43,096 nucleotides of DNA from positions 1-43,096 of the forward strand of contig CAISJL010000019.1 of the NCBI GenBank assembly GCA_903885665.1, in the 5' to 3' direction. The notes under the pieces were generated by a model that saw only the letters and a list, made by a program, of their open reading frames with translations, made no database searches and had not been told where the DNA came from. This document shows, in pieces, positions 1 through 8,525 of this stretch (positions are counted from its first letter, which is position 1; each line of letters begins with the position of its first letter). A program made the position numbers and the translations under genes. The stretch comes from an uncultured beta proteobacterium (GTDB taxonomy: Bacteria > Pseudomonadota > Gammaproteobacteria > Burkholderiales > SG8-41).

Positions 1-303
1 AAATATATAAAAATTTCCTTAAAAGTTTATTTTAAATATCATATTTTTGATATCTATTAAATTTATTTTTTAATAGTAACGTTTTACTAAAATAAATAAT
101 GATTATGCAAAAAAGTTATCAAGAAATGGCGTTTGAGCATTGAATTAATTGTGATTATTATCCTCCCCCCCCGTGGGTTCGTGCGGTAGCTATGGTCATA
201 CAGGATGTATGTGGTTTTGACTGGGCGGTATAGTCGGTGATACTCAATGCATTTGATTTTCTTTTGTCTAAATTTTGAAGCGTAAACATGCGTTGTTGAC
301 CTA
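1..303. other. AT-rich gene-free leader with a C8 tract
   Basis: No gene seen. The first 150 bases are extremely AT-rich. A run of eight C lies at 165-172, about 130 bases ahead of the first open frame, with more balanced composition after it. I see no convincing promoter. The stretch probably holds the upstream region of the degraded secretion locus that follows. Confidence 0.5.
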
Positions 304-1035
304 ATGAAAAATTTTTTTATTGATTACATATTCAATACTGAAGTGCACGATGCTTTCAGTTGCAAGCGCGCTAAACTTAACTTGCGTAATGTGTATATTG
401 AACCCACTGCTGGTGTACGCTTGCCGACGTTGGTGGGTGGTGCTAGGGTCGCTATCGCGGTTACGATGGTCGGTATGATTGTATTGCCAGTTGCAGCGCA
501 AGTCGCCCCAGCTGAAGAATATATTCGTCAACAAGAGCGTGAGCGTGCATTACGTGAGCAGCTCGAACGCACGCCAGATGTGCGTTTGCCTCAGCCTGAT
601 ACCCTGCAGTCTGCCGAGCGCTTGCCGATGACTGAACCTGATTGCATTTTAATAAAATTTATCACATTGGTGGGTGACAGCGCAGATCAATTTCAGTGGG
701 CTATAGCAGCTGCAAACCGCACCATAGATCATGTTAATGATCAAGCTACTGGCCGCTGTTTGGGTATGTTGTTTGGAATGCCTTATCAGGCTGGCAGTTG
801 GCAAGACAAGCTTATTGAATCTTTTAGTGGAACGCACGACATGATTGGGGGCAAGTTAAGTGGGTTGTATGATAGTCAAGGGAACATAAAACAGGGGATG
901 AGTCCGACAGAGAAGGCCGTACATGACCGTTGGGCGGAGGTTGCTATCCCCGTGACTGTTCCATTTGCTGCCGCTCAAAGCTTACCGACCCAAGTCTGGA
1001 ATGCGATCAGTATTTTGTTGGAGGCGGCAAGATGA
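304..1035 (+). pseudogene. TpsB-TpsA chimera, remnant of a two-partner secretion locus
   Basis: This 243-residue frame joins two parts that normally belong to different proteins. Residues 1-170 resemble the start of an FhaC/ShlB-type outer-membrane transporter (TpsB): a hydrophobic export segment near 47-66, a Q/E/R-rich helix containing QERERALREQLE, and a ShlB-type POTRA pattern with the GRCLG signature. Residues from about 172 (THDMIGG) to the end resemble the far C-terminus of filamentous haemagglutinins (TpsA), with SGLYDSQGN, MSPTEKA and AEVAIP...PFAAA.LP..VWNAI. A whole TpsB is normally about 550-600 residues, so the beta-barrel is missing. The simplest explanation is an in-frame deletion from inside tpsB to the end of the adjacent tpsA. 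It overlaps the next gene by ATGA. The product cannot work as a transporter. Assignment rests on recalled family patterns, not a search. Confidence 0.65.
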
Positions 1036-1391
1036 AAATATTTCTCAGACATATTTTAGTTATTGGATTGATTTTGAGTTTGTACGGATGTTTGTATGGC
1101 CAATGTCTGGATGGACCGTGTGCGCTTGAACGTGAAAAGATGATTAGAAGCATCAAACCCTACATTGAGCGCTGGATCAAGGAGGGGATGAGTAGGGAGA
1201 GTCGGATTCAAGACTCGATCAGTTGTGGCGGTAACGGCGATAGAGGGCCAGGCTTCAGCGCCCAGCAACTGAATGCGGCTAGGCAACTCGAAGATAAAAA
1301 TGATTTTGCGCCGAGAACAAGGTTATCGATGGCTTGGGTTGAATGTATGAAATCCAAAGGTTACGAATACCGCTACACCGGGACTTATTAG
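1032..1391 (+). CDS. small lipoprotein at the end of the TPS remnant
   Basis: A 119-residue predicted lipoprotein. The start is the ATG at 1032, which overlaps the TGA of the preceding frame (ATGA), a layout typical of translational coupling; GGAGGCGG lies just upstream. The N-terminus MKIFLRHILVIGLILSLYGC is a short basic stretch, a hydrophobic core and a lipobox ending in Cys20. The mature part is polar, has four more cysteines (24, 29, 60, 104) and ends in an aromatic tail (YEYRYTGTY). I recognise no family. Its place directly behind a TpsA C-terminus is where small accessory or immunity-like genes often sit in such loci, but nothing in the sequence proves that role. The frame is intact although its partner is broken. 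Confidence 0.7.
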   Translation: MKIFLRHILVIGLILSLYGCLYGQCLDGPCALEREKMIRSIKPYIERWIKEGMSRESRIQDSISCGGNGDRGPGFSAQQLNAARQLEDKNDFAPRTRLSMAWVECMKSKGYEYRYTGTY

Positions 1392-1602
1392 TGCGAATGC
1401 CCTCCTTAGACCACTGCAACGTCGTCATTCAGCAAGTCACTCTGCTTGACACTGTCGACTGGCACCAAAAGAACCCGATGGTGAAGTGAGGGTGGGTCAG
1501 GGTGCAAAACGCCAGGACACATGAACTGTAGCCAATACATCTAACTACTTGAAAAATATCACTTTTATGCTTTCTACTCTCGTGTGTGTGCCGTTGCTTG
1601 CA

Positions 1603-1709
1603 CACACCACCCAAGGCGCAACCCTACAAGCGGGCAACCAAGTCAGCCTCACCTCTGGTGGGGACACCACCGTCAAAGGTGCAGTAGTGACCGCCCGACA
1701 ACTCAGCGC
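1603..1709 (+). pseudogene. filamentous haemagglutinin repeat fragment
   Basis: From 1603 to about 1695 the frame reads as one haemagglutinin repeat unit: HTTQGATLQAG, then NQVSLTSGGDTTVKG and AVVTA, the usual AGxxxxLxSxGDxxxxGxxVxA pattern of TpsA stalks. An ATG at 1549 and a hydrophobic stretch precede it in frame, but the homologous part starts abruptly at HTTQG. The frame then crosses into the 3' end of the oppositely oriented iscS. One repeat of a protein that normally has dozens is a relic. With the chimera at 304-1035 it shows that a TPS locus decayed here. Confidence 0.6.
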
Positions 1710-2900
1710 CTACGCCGCCCGTTGTCCTTGCCCGCTGCATTCGCTAATTTTTTCAAGTAGATAACGTCCTGCCCAGTCGATTTCGGCTTCGGTGTTAAAG
1801 CGCCCTATGGTGATGCGCATAGCGTTACCAGCGTTGAAGCTGTTGGGGTTGAGTGCTTGCAGTACATGCGATACCCCACCTGATGAGCAGGCCGATGTGG
1901 ATGAGATGGCGATCTCTTTGATGTTGCTCACTAGGCTATCGCAGTTGGGGATGTTGAGGCTGATGTTGAGGTTGTTGGCGATGCGTTGTTCAAGATCGCC
2001 ATTGAGTATCACGCCCGGGATATTTTTGAGTTGTGCCCAGAGACGGTCGCGCAATGCACGAATTTGTGGCACTTCGGTTGCTATGTGGGCACCTGCGAGT
2101 CTAAAGGCCGCACCCATGCCAACGATTTGATGGGTGGCAAGGGTGCCTGAGCGTAAACCTTGCTCGTGTCCACCGCCGTGCATTTGGCACTCGAGTCGCA
2201 CAGGTAGTGTGCGCCGTACAAATAGTGCGCCTATGCCTTTGGGGCCGTAGGTTTTGTGGGCAGTTAGCGACATTAAACTCACTGGGGTTTTAGTGAGATC
2301 GATGGCTACTTTGCCGGTGGCTTGGGCGGCATCGACATGTAGGAGGATGCCGCGCTCGTGACAGAGTGTGGCAATGGTGTGGATGTCTTGAATAACGCCA
2401 ATTTCATTATTGACGAGCATGACTGAGACTACCGTGGTGTCTGGACGGAGCGCTGCCCGTAGCGTGTCGAGGTCAAGCAAGCCATTAGCTTGAGGCGCTA
2501 AGTAGGTGACCTCAAAGCCTTGTTGCTCAAGCCAGCCCATGGTGTCGAGCACGGCTTTGTGCTCGGTTTGTAAGGTGATGAGATGGCGCCCGCGTGCTTG
2601 CGAGGCCAGTGCTGCGCCTTTGATGGCCAGGTTGTTTGATTCGGTTGCGCCAGAGGTCCAGACGATTTCTGGGCGTTCGGCATGCACCAGTTGTGCGACT
2701 TCGGCACGCGCGGCTTCAACGGCGCGGCGAGCATTTAAGCCGTAGCTGTGGGTGTTGCTGGCGGGGTTGCCAAAGTTGTTGCTTAGCCACGGCAGCATGG
2801 CGTCGATGACTGTAGGGTCAACCGGTGTGGTGGATGAGTTGTCTAGGTAGATGGGGTGTTCGGCGCTGGGGTTTAGGGGCTGATTTATGGTGTTGTTCAT
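1710..2900 (-). CDS. iscS: cysteine desulfurase, IscS type
   Basis: PLP-dependent enzyme that removes sulfur from L-cysteine as an enzyme-bound persulfide for Fe-S clusters and tRNA thiolation, in the cytoplasm. It has 396 residues, normal for the family. Visible features are the N-terminal YLDNSSTTPVDP, the cofactor region SGATESNN (83-90), HVDAAQATGK (188-197), the PLP lysine K216 in SLTAHKTYGPKG, and the persulfide cysteine C338 in SSTSACSSGG. Both active residues are offset by ten from E. coli IscS (K206, C328), which supports the alignment. The C-terminus (ECSGQGQRAA) differs from the classical IscS tail that docks IscU, and the stop lies at the edge of the haemagglutinin debris, so the last residues may have been altered. 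No iscR, iscU, hscA or fdx lies nearby. No strong ribosome-binding site is seen before the ATG at 2900. Confidence 0.9.
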   Translation of the reverse strand: MNNTINQPLNPSAEHPIYLDNSSTTPVDPTVIDAMLPWLSNNFGNPASNTHSYGLNARRAVEAARAEVAQLVHAERPEIVWTSGATESNNLAIKGAALASQARGRHLITLQTEHKAVLDTMGWLEQQGFEVTYLAPQANGLLDLDTLRAALRPDTTVVSVMLVNNEIGVIQDIHTIATLCHERGILLHVDAAQATGKVAIDLTKTPVSLMSLTAHKTYGPKGIGALFVRRTLPVRLECQMHGGGHEQGLRSGTLATHQIVGMGAAFRLAGAHIATEVPQIRALRDRLWAQLKNIPGVILNGDLEQRIANNLNISLNIPNCDSLVSNIKEIAISSTSACSSGGVSHVLQALNPNSFNAGNAMRITIGRFNTEAEIDWAGRYLLEKISECSGQGQRAA

Positions 2901-3099
2901 GGCGTTGATTCAGGTGTTGTTTTGGTGTTGTTTAAGGTGTTTTTTAGGGTGGGCATTCGGTGAGTAGGAGCCACAGTGCGTTGGGTAGTCAATAATCGGT
3001 AGTGTTGGAAATAATTATGTAAATATTTGATTAATAATTAAAATTTTATAAAGTAATGGTTTGGTCGCAGGGGTTTGATGGGCTGCAGATGTCGCATAC

Positions 3100-3348
3100 T
3101 TAATGTACAGGATTGAGTGCAGCAATCACCCGTTGGCGCTTGTCTTCGATTTCTTTGGCAAACCCGGGGTTGCGCTGTTCCACCAGCCCAGTGGCTAGGC
3201 CTAGCTTGAGGAGGGCTACGGCAAAGGTGGCAGACAGGTCGTCGAGGTCAGGGCTGACTTTGGCGAGCTGCATGGCTTCGATGGTCTCGTCATAGAGCTG
3301 TTGCATGGCGTCTTCGAGTTCGTCGTCGAAAAGTTTTTTCTTGGGCAT
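3100..3348 (-). CDS. small acidic protein of unknown function
   Basis: An 82-residue protein beginning MPKKKLFDDELEDAMQQLYD. It is rich in D, E, K and L and is predicted mostly helical, with no membrane segment and no cysteine. I do not recognise the family. Its codon use looks ordinary, and the two overlapping alternative frames (a proline-rich one on the same strand and one on the plus strand) look like shadows. Its 199-base upstream neighbour is iscS on the same strand, so it could be transcribed with it. No clear ribosome-binding site precedes the ATG at 3348; the leader there is GT-rich with repeated GGTATNGG-like units on the plus strand. It may be a small regulatory or stress protein, but nothing supports a function. 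Confidence 0.55.
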   Translation of the reverse strand: MPKKKLFDDELEDAMQQLYDETIEAMQLAKVSPDLDDLSATFAVALLKLGLATGLVEQRNPGFAKEIEDKRQRVIAALNPVH

Positions 3349-3511
3349 GGTGTTGGGTATGGTGATGGATAAGGTAAGGGGTATGAAATTGGGGCTGGTA
3401 TTAATGATGGTATTAGGGAAGGTATTGGGGACTGTTGGTGTTTAGGTCTGTTTAGATCGTGCGTCACTGGGGGTTGATTGTAGCGCTTATTGGTTTAAGC
3501 GCAGTAGGTGT

Positions 3512-3922
3512 TTAAGGTGCGGGGTTGCTAATGCTTTCGATCTCGCGTTTTACGCCCATGGGGTTGATTACATCGTGGAGGATGACATAACTGGTGCCCC
3601 GACCGGTGACTTTGATGTCACCGTAATCGAGGATGCGGCCGAGTATGCTTTGGTCGATTTCAACAGTTTCAATCGAGCTGATTTTCATCTCGTCAGTATG
3701 ACGGCTGATGATGCCGCTTTTGTAAATAACGCGTTTGTTGGTGACACCGTGTTCAACACAGCGCAATCTGAAATATTCATAGAGGGCGAGAATTAAGCTC
3801 GCGCCAAAGGTCACAAAGGCCAGCACAATCCAAAGCACGAGTAGCAGACGGGTAATCCAGTGTTGCGGAAACAGGGCAACTACGGTTTCGCCTTGCGATA
3901 AAGAGTCGTCAATATAGGACAT
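3512..3922 (-). CDS. PH-domain membrane protein (bPH_2, YdbS-like)
   Basis: A 136-residue membrane-anchored protein. Residues about 22-50 are hydrophobic (WITRLLLVLWIVLAFVTFGA and on) and can form one hairpin or one long segment. The rest has the bacterial pleckstrin-homology pattern: YEYFRLRCVEHGVTNKRVIY, KSGIISRHTDEM, SSIETVEIDQSILGRI, GDIKVTGRGTS. This matches the YdbS/YdbT-like bPH_2 domain, whose function is poorly known. The ATG at 3922 is the only good start. The gene stands alone, minus strand, with about 200 bases on its upstream side containing a hairpin and short CTACAGTG repeats. Family confidence is good; cellular role is unknown. Confidence 0.75.
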   Translation of the reverse strand: MSYIDDSLSQGETVVALFPQHWITRLLLVLWIVLAFVTFGASLILALYEYFRLRCVEHGVTNKRVIYKSGIISRHTDEMKISSIETVEIDQSILGRILDYGDIKVTGRGTSYVILHDVINPMGVKREIESISNPAP

Positions 3923-4077
3923 ACGAATAGGTGTGAATTATGGATTAATTATGGATGGAAAAGAGCCGCACGACTATAGCGCCCGCTACTACAGTGCACA
4001 CCACTACAGTGAGTAGCCATTATTGTCTTGATGTAGCGTGTAGTGTGTAGTGTGGTAGTGGTGCGGCTTACCGATGG

Positions 4078-4108
4078 GTAAATGATCCGTTTTTTACGGA
4101 TCATTTAC
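4078..4108. repeat. 13-bp perfect inverted repeat
   Basis: Arms 4078-4090 (GTAAATGATCCGT) and 4096-4108 are exact reverse complements around a T5 loop. It lies 18 bases beyond the stop of the cupin gene at 4127 on the minus strand, where it could act as a transcript-end hairpin. No U-tract follows on that strand, so it is not a classical intrinsic terminator. Confidence 0.6.
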
Positions 4109-4126
4109 TGATTATTTACTTACCAA

Positions 4127-4573
4127 TTACCAACCGGTGTCTGCGCCGCCTTCGGTAGCGACTAGCACAAAAGCCATGACGCAATCGGTCGTGCCACGGT
4201 TTTCCCAGTTGTGGTTGGTGCCACGTTGTATGACGACATCACCAGGCTTGAGGTGAACTTCGCCTTCTTCGAGTTGCATCCACATTTCACCCGATAGACA
4301 GATTGCATAGTCTACAGAGTCAGTGCGGTGCCAACGCTTGATGACACCAGGCTCATACTTGGCCAAGCGAAATACCGAACCGCCGGCCATGCTGGTGCCC
4401 AGATCCCAGTTATTGGGGTCTTCTTCAGTCATTTCGCAGGGCAGTTTTTTGGTTGCCCACATCGGAATATTGTTAAAGCCTTTGCGCATTGGGATGGGCT
4501 CAATTTGGGTGTCCCATTTAATACATGCTTTACCTTCTTTGTTAACGCCAGTAACAACTCTACGAAATGACAT
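4127..4573 (-). CDS. cupin-domain protein, catabolic cluster type
   Basis: A single-domain cupin of 148 residues. I chose the ATG at 4573 (MSFRRVVTGVNKEG) over the in-frame ATG ten codons upstream because GGAGAG lies 11 bases before it. The barrel is visible in the second half: WHRTDSVDYAICLSGEMWMQ carries the metal-site region, and KPGDVVIQRGTNHNWENRG is the second conserved cupin motif. This is the type often found beside aromatic or carboxylic acid catabolic genes, where its substrate is usually unknown. It is the last gene of the minus-strand set 4127-9443, 109 bases after a Bug receptor, and is followed by a strong hairpin. Its role may be binding or converting a pathway intermediate; that is inference. 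Confidence 0.75.
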   Translation of the reverse strand: MSFRRVVTGVNKEGKACIKWDTQIEPIPMRKGFNNIPMWATKKLPCEMTEEDPNNWDLGTSMAGGSVFRLAKYEPGVIKRWHRTDSVDYAICLSGEMWMQLEEGEVHLKPGDVVIQRGTNHNWENRGTTDCVMAFVLVATEGGADTGW

Positions 4574-4682
4574 GATTGATTTGCTCTCCGATAAATAGGC
4601 CACAAGTGCCCGTTAATATAATGAAGCGATGTGATGACTAGCCCCGATGGTACTGTATGAACTGCTGAATTCAGTTGCTGAA

Positions 4683-5675
4683 TTAACTACTGATTTTAAT
4701 GTTGGCTGCTTTGACGACTTTTTTCCATTTGGCAACGTCGCGCTCGATAGCTTGCAAGAATTGCTCAGGCGGGCCGCCGGCAGGTTCTACGGCGTCACTG
4801 GCTAGTCGTTTTTTCATTTCCTCACTTTGGAGGCTGCGTGCGACTTCTTGATTCCAGCGCATGACAATCGGCCTGGGCAGACCTTTGGGACCCCACAGGC
4901 CGTACCATAAAACGGTTTCGTAATCTTTCAGTGTTTCGCTAATTGATGGTACATCGGGCAGAGGGCCTGCTCGTTTTGTCATGGTCACACCAATGCCGCG
5001 AAGCTTGTTGGTTTTGACATGCGGGATGGCGGCAGGTAGTGCACCAAACAACACTTGTATCTGTCCGCCTAAAATATCGCTTAAGGCTGGGCCTGTGCCT
5101 TTGTAGGGGATATGCGTCATTTTGGTATTAGCCAATAAATTAAATAACTCGGTGGCTAAGTGTGTAATACCTCCAGTGCCGGTAGAGGCGTAGTTGAGTT
5201 TATTGGGGTTGGCTTTGGCGTAGCTAATTAACTCGGGCACTGTTTTGGCATTGACCGAGGGGTGCAGGGCTAATACAAAGCCGGTGTCACCAATCATGAC
5301 GATCGGTTGAATGTCTTTAACTGGGTCGTAGGGTAGTGTGTAGAGTGCGGCATTGGCACCATAACTGCCTGAGACCATGATGACGGTATACCCATCGGGG
5401 GAGGCGCGCGCTGCGGTCTCAGCACCCATGGTGCCACCGCCACCAGCACGGTTGTCAACAATGATTTGTTGGCCGAATGCGGCAGATACGCTTTGTGCAA
5501 TGAGTCTGGCGGTGATGTCAGTGCCACCACCGGGTGCAAAGGGGACTAGCATACGCACCGGTTTGGTGGGGTATTTGTCGGATTGGGCGTTGACTGGTGT
5601 GGCAAGTAAGCTGGTGAATATCGAGCTGGTGAAAATCAAGCAGAGCGTGAGGCTAGCGGTGAGGAGCTGTTTCAT
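4683..5675 (-). CDS. Bug/TctC-family periplasmic solute receptor
   Basis: A 330-residue tripartite tricarboxylate transporter receptor. The first 30 residues form a Sec signal peptide ending near TPVNAQ. The mature protein starts DKYPTKPVRM and shows the family blocks VPFAPGGGTD, VDNRAGGGGTMGAE, LPYDPVKDIQPI, LNYASTGTGG and HIPYKGTGPALSDILGGQIQ, with the usual C-terminal EPAGGPPEQF. Such proteins bind carboxylates or other small acids in the periplasm. No TctA or TctB membrane subunits lie in the window, as is common for the expanded Bug families of Bordetella and relatives. It sits in the catabolic gene set, 286 bases after the reductase-like gene, so it may capture the pathway substrate. 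The ribosome-binding site (AAGAGA) is weak. Confidence 0.9.
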   Translation of the reverse strand: MKQLLTASLTLCLIFTSSIFTSLLATPVNAQSDKYPTKPVRMLVPFAPGGGTDITARLIAQSVSAAFGQQIIVDNRAGGGGTMGAETAARASPDGYTVIMVSGSYGANAALYTLPYDPVKDIQPIVMIGDTGFVLALHPSVNAKTVPELISYAKANPNKLNYASTGTGGITHLATELFNLLANTKMTHIPYKGTGPALSDILGGQIQVLFGALPAAIPHVKTNKLRGIGVTMTKRAGPLPDVPSISETLKDYETVLWYGLWGPKGLPRPIVMRWNQEVARSLQSEEMKKRLASDAVEPAGGPPEQFLQAIERDVAKWKKVVKAANIKISS

Positions 5676-5961
5676 TTTGCAATCTCTTTATTTTAAATAA
5701 GGTAGATTAAAAAGGTGAGCTATTGATGATTGATTAGTGATTGATCAGTATTAAATGGTGAATTCTATTACGAAGTGTAACTTTGAACAATGACAAGGGG
5801 CTAAGGGTGCTTGATGATCAGCAGACAGATTACCGGTAATACTGGCGTTCGGTGTTGTCAGTCTTACCAAGCATTTTTACAGCGCTTGTATTTGCTAAAT
5901 ACTTGCTTGTTTACCTTGATCATTTGCAAACATTGATTCTTGCTGCTGTAGTCAGCGTTTT

Positions 5962-7017
5962 TTAATGTAGTCCGAGCTTCTTTTTGAGGGTTGCGTAGTT
6001 TTGAATGTCCATCGTGATTTCCCCAATATTGATCTTGCGATCAATAGCGGCTACTGCATCATTCGCAGGTGTCTGAATGCCAAGTGCAAGCCCTCTGCAA
6101 GAGATCAGGCCGCTGATAAAGGCGATCTCGCTAGTGCGCCCTTTGATGTGGTCGTGTATGGGGGCTGTGCGGCCACCGCCGACATGCGAGAGCAGTGTTT
6201 TCATGGTGGTGATTAGATTTTCCTCGCCAGTGCCTGCAAATTCGTCGGCGTGTAGACCATAGATGGGCTCGGTCTTGTGACCGAGTGCTGCTCCCACGGC
6301 GTGCGCTTCTTTGCCGATTTGCACAGAGACTTCAAACATGCCCGGTAGTGCTGCGGCCTCGCTGTTGCGTAATCCAAGCAGGCTAAATGGCCCCATAGTC
6401 ATGCAGTTGGCAATGAGTTTTGTCCACTTTGCACCATAGATATTATGAGTAATGTCGCAGTGCCCCACTTTACTCATGATAGCGGCAACTGCATTGACTC
6501 GAGCGGAAAGTTTGCCGTCGAGCTCGCCAATGCCAAACCACGTGCTCTTGCGCGTGGTGTTGCGTTTGATATGGCCTGGGGTGAAGAGTTCGGCTTGCAT
6601 CCCAATGACGCAACCAATTACCTTGTCACGTCCCAAGATAGAGGCAATGGTATCGTCATTCATGCCATTTTGCGTAGCAACCAGTAATCCCTTGGGGGCA
6701 AGGTAGGGTTGGATGAGCTCGCTCATCCAACGGGTATCGTTAGATTTTGCTGCCAGAAAAATAATATCGAATTGCAGTTTGGCCGATGATAGATCGCAGA
6801 TATGGAGTGCTTTAACCGGCACTTGAAATTGCGAGTCTTTGAATTGCACTTGCAAGCCATTACTTTTCATAGCGCGCACATGCGCAGGCCATTGATCGAT
6901 CAAGGTGACATCATAGCCTGCGTGAGTGAGGTCTGCGCCGATGCTGCCGCCAATGGCACCAACACCGAGAACAGCGATGCGTTGATTCATGGTTTTTAAA
7001 GACGTGTTAGTGCTCAT
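5962..7017 (-). CDS. ketopantoate reductase (PanE/ApbA) family enzyme
   Basis: A 351-residue NAD(P)-dependent 2-ketoacid reductase of the PanE fold. The start at 7017 (MSTNTSLK) follows AGGAGGA at seven bases; the open frame runs 51 codons further upstream but has no better start. The Rossmann motif is LGVGAIGGSIGAD (G18-G24), the TQNGMN block is at 116-121, and the catalytic pair is the lysine K200 and N204 in GAKWTKLIANCM. It lies 43 bases behind the MmgE/PrpD gene on the same strand, so the two are almost certainly cotranscribed. A place in a catabolic operon suggests reduction of a pathway 2-ketoacid, or the reverse oxidation, rather than pantothenate synthesis, but the true PanE reaction cannot be excluded from sequence alone. 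Confidence 0.8.
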   Translation of the reverse strand: MSTNTSLKTMNQRIAVLGVGAIGGSIGADLTHAGYDVTLIDQWPAHVRAMKSNGLQVQFKDSQFQVPVKALHICDLSSAKLQFDIIFLAAKSNDTRWMSELIQPYLAPKGLLVATQNGMNDDTIASILGRDKVIGCVIGMQAELFTPGHIKRNTTRKSTWFGIGELDGKLSARVNAVAAIMSKVGHCDITHNIYGAKWTKLIANCMTMGPFSLLGLRNSEAAALPGMFEVSVQIGKEAHAVGAALGHKTEPIYGLHADEFAGTGEENLITTMKTLLSHVGGGRTAPIHDHIKGRTSEIAFISGLISCRGLALGIQTPANDAVAAIDRKINIGEITMDIQNYATLKKKLGLH

Positions 7018-7060
7018 GCTGCACTCCTCCTGTTTTGAACATAAACGATCTTTTTTAGTT

Positions 7061-8455
7061 TTAACTGTGATGCTGTCCAGCCAACTGCAGTAGCTCCCCC
7101 ACGCTATGTTGTTCAATATGTAATGCGACTTGTGCAATCGCATCGACTGGTGAGTGGGGGTTGATGCCACGGAATTTTTCTGTCACACCACTGGCATCGA
7201 CAGGGTTGTCGATTGAGCCTTTGGGGTTGAGAATATCCTCGCGTATCCAGTTGCTTTGATGCTCAACGCTAACCCAACCGGCAAAGTGTGCGGGATAGAG
7301 TTCGTCGAGTTTGGGGTCGTGCTCACATTCGAGTTGTGCAGCCAATGCTATGATGACAGGGTCGGTCATACGCGCTTGTGTAAATTGCGGTGGTAGCACT
7401 TGGCCGTCAAGTAGTGCAGCCGCAACGACATAGCGCACGCTCATTTGTGCATTCAGTGCGCTGCCTGGGGTGTAGTCAAATCCGCATTGTACTGCGACGA
7501 CTGTAGATAAACCCACTTTAACGCGGCGCTTGGTATCCCATGGCGCACCTGTGCGTGCGCGCAGTGCAAGTGCTGCATCAATATAAGCATGCGCACTGCC
7601 GCAACAGGCGTAGGGTTTTATGGAGTTGGTGTCGGTATGCCACACTTCGCCCAGACCTTTGGTGAGTTCCGCAGGATTGCTGGCGTCCGAGAACGCGCGT
7701 AATACGCCACCATCTTGATATTCGTATATTTGGGTCGGACCGCTAAATCCCATGCTGGCGAGTTCTGCGGCGAGTACACCGGAGTGCGCGGCCTTACCGG
7801 CATGTAAGCGTTTGCTCATGGTGCCATCGGCATTAAAGGCCCAGGTGCCTGCACCCTGCGTGCCGGCAAGCCCAAGTGCCCATGCAGTTTGTTCGGGGTT
7901 TAATCGCAGTAGCGACGCGCAAGCCGCCGCGGCAGCAAATGGCCCATAGATCCCGGTGATGTGCCAACCGCGTAGGCGCGTAGCAGATGGGTTGGAGGCT
8001 ATGCTGGTACGTATCATCGTCTCATAACCCGCAACAATGGCAGTGAGTATGGCTTGCCCATCGCTATTGAGTTTTTCAGCCATTGCTAACACCGCAGGGA
8101 TGACCACCGCACCAGCGTGTAGTTTGCTATTGTGGTAGTCATCGAGTTCAAAAGCGTGCGCGGCTACACCATTGACCAGTGCTGCATCAGCAACGCGCAT
8201 GGATTTTTTAGATTCACCCCAGATGGTGGCCTCTCCAGTATTGAAAGAGGGGTTGTTGTCACCTTTACGAGCCCAGCGCAACATCATGTCTGCCCACGGT
8301 GTGCAATACCCGTAGATGCCACACCCCACAGTGTCTAAAATAGCGATGCGCGCGACTTCAAGTGTGCGTTTGGGGATTTGGTGATATTGAAGTTGGCTAA
8401 TCCATGTGGCCAGCGTTAGCGTGGGTCCGTGGACAGTGTTGGTGTTGTTAGGCAT
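7061..8455 (-). CDS. MmgE/PrpD family protein
   Basis: A 464-residue member of the family that includes 2-methylcitrate dehydratase (PrpD), cis-aconitate decarboxylase and iminodisuccinate epimerase. I chose the ATG at 8455 (MPNNTNTVHG) because AGGAG precedes it at five bases; the seven-codon upstream extension lacks this. Family blocks are ARIAILDTVGCGIYG near 42-56, AFELDDYHNSKLHAGAVVIP, LGLAGTQGAGTWAFNADGTM, SKRLHAGKAAHSGVLAAELA and KPYACCGSAHAYIDAA. It lies 70 bases behind the lyase-like gene and 43 bases before the reductase-like gene, indicating one operon. The reaction is probably dehydration, hydration or isomerisation of a substituted dicarboxylate or tricarboxylate, but no prpC, acnD or acnB is present, so a methylcitrate cycle is not supported. 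Confidence 0.85.
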   Translation of the reverse strand: MPNNTNTVHGPTLTLATWISQLQYHQIPKRTLEVARIAILDTVGCGIYGYCTPWADMMLRWARKGDNNPSFNTGEATIWGESKKSMRVADAALVNGVAAHAFELDDYHNSKLHAGAVVIPAVLAMAEKLNSDGQAILTAIVAGYETMIRTSIASNPSATRLRGWHITGIYGPFAAAAACASLLRLNPEQTAWALGLAGTQGAGTWAFNADGTMSKRLHAGKAAHSGVLAAELASMGFSGPTQIYEYQDGGVLRAFSDASNPAELTKGLGEVWHTDTNSIKPYACCGSAHAYIDAALALRARTGAPWDTKRRVKVGLSTVVAVQCGFDYTPGSALNAQMSVRYVVAAALLDGQVLPPQFTQARMTDPVIIALAAQLECEHDPKLDELYPAHFAGWVSVEHQSNWIREDILNPKGSIDNPVDASGVTEKFRGINPHSPVDAIAQVALHIEQHSVGELLQLAGQHHS

Positions 8456-8525
8456 GGGGGCTCCTGTCGCACGCATTGAATGTCAATGCAATTGCAGATG
8501 TTGTGAGAATTAATGTTGGTTGGGT

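Noticed and set aside
2506-2745. Frames overlapping iscS on both strands
   Set aside because: iscS is intact with all catalytic residues; these are shadows of its codon pattern.
3216-3467. Proline-rich frame (repeated PSLIP, PYPSPYP)
   Set aside because: It reads a degenerate GT-rich repeat in a non-coding leader and overlaps the better small gene at 3100-3348.
4078-4108. Hairpin as a classical terminator
   Set aside because: The stem is perfect, but neither strand has the required T-run after it.
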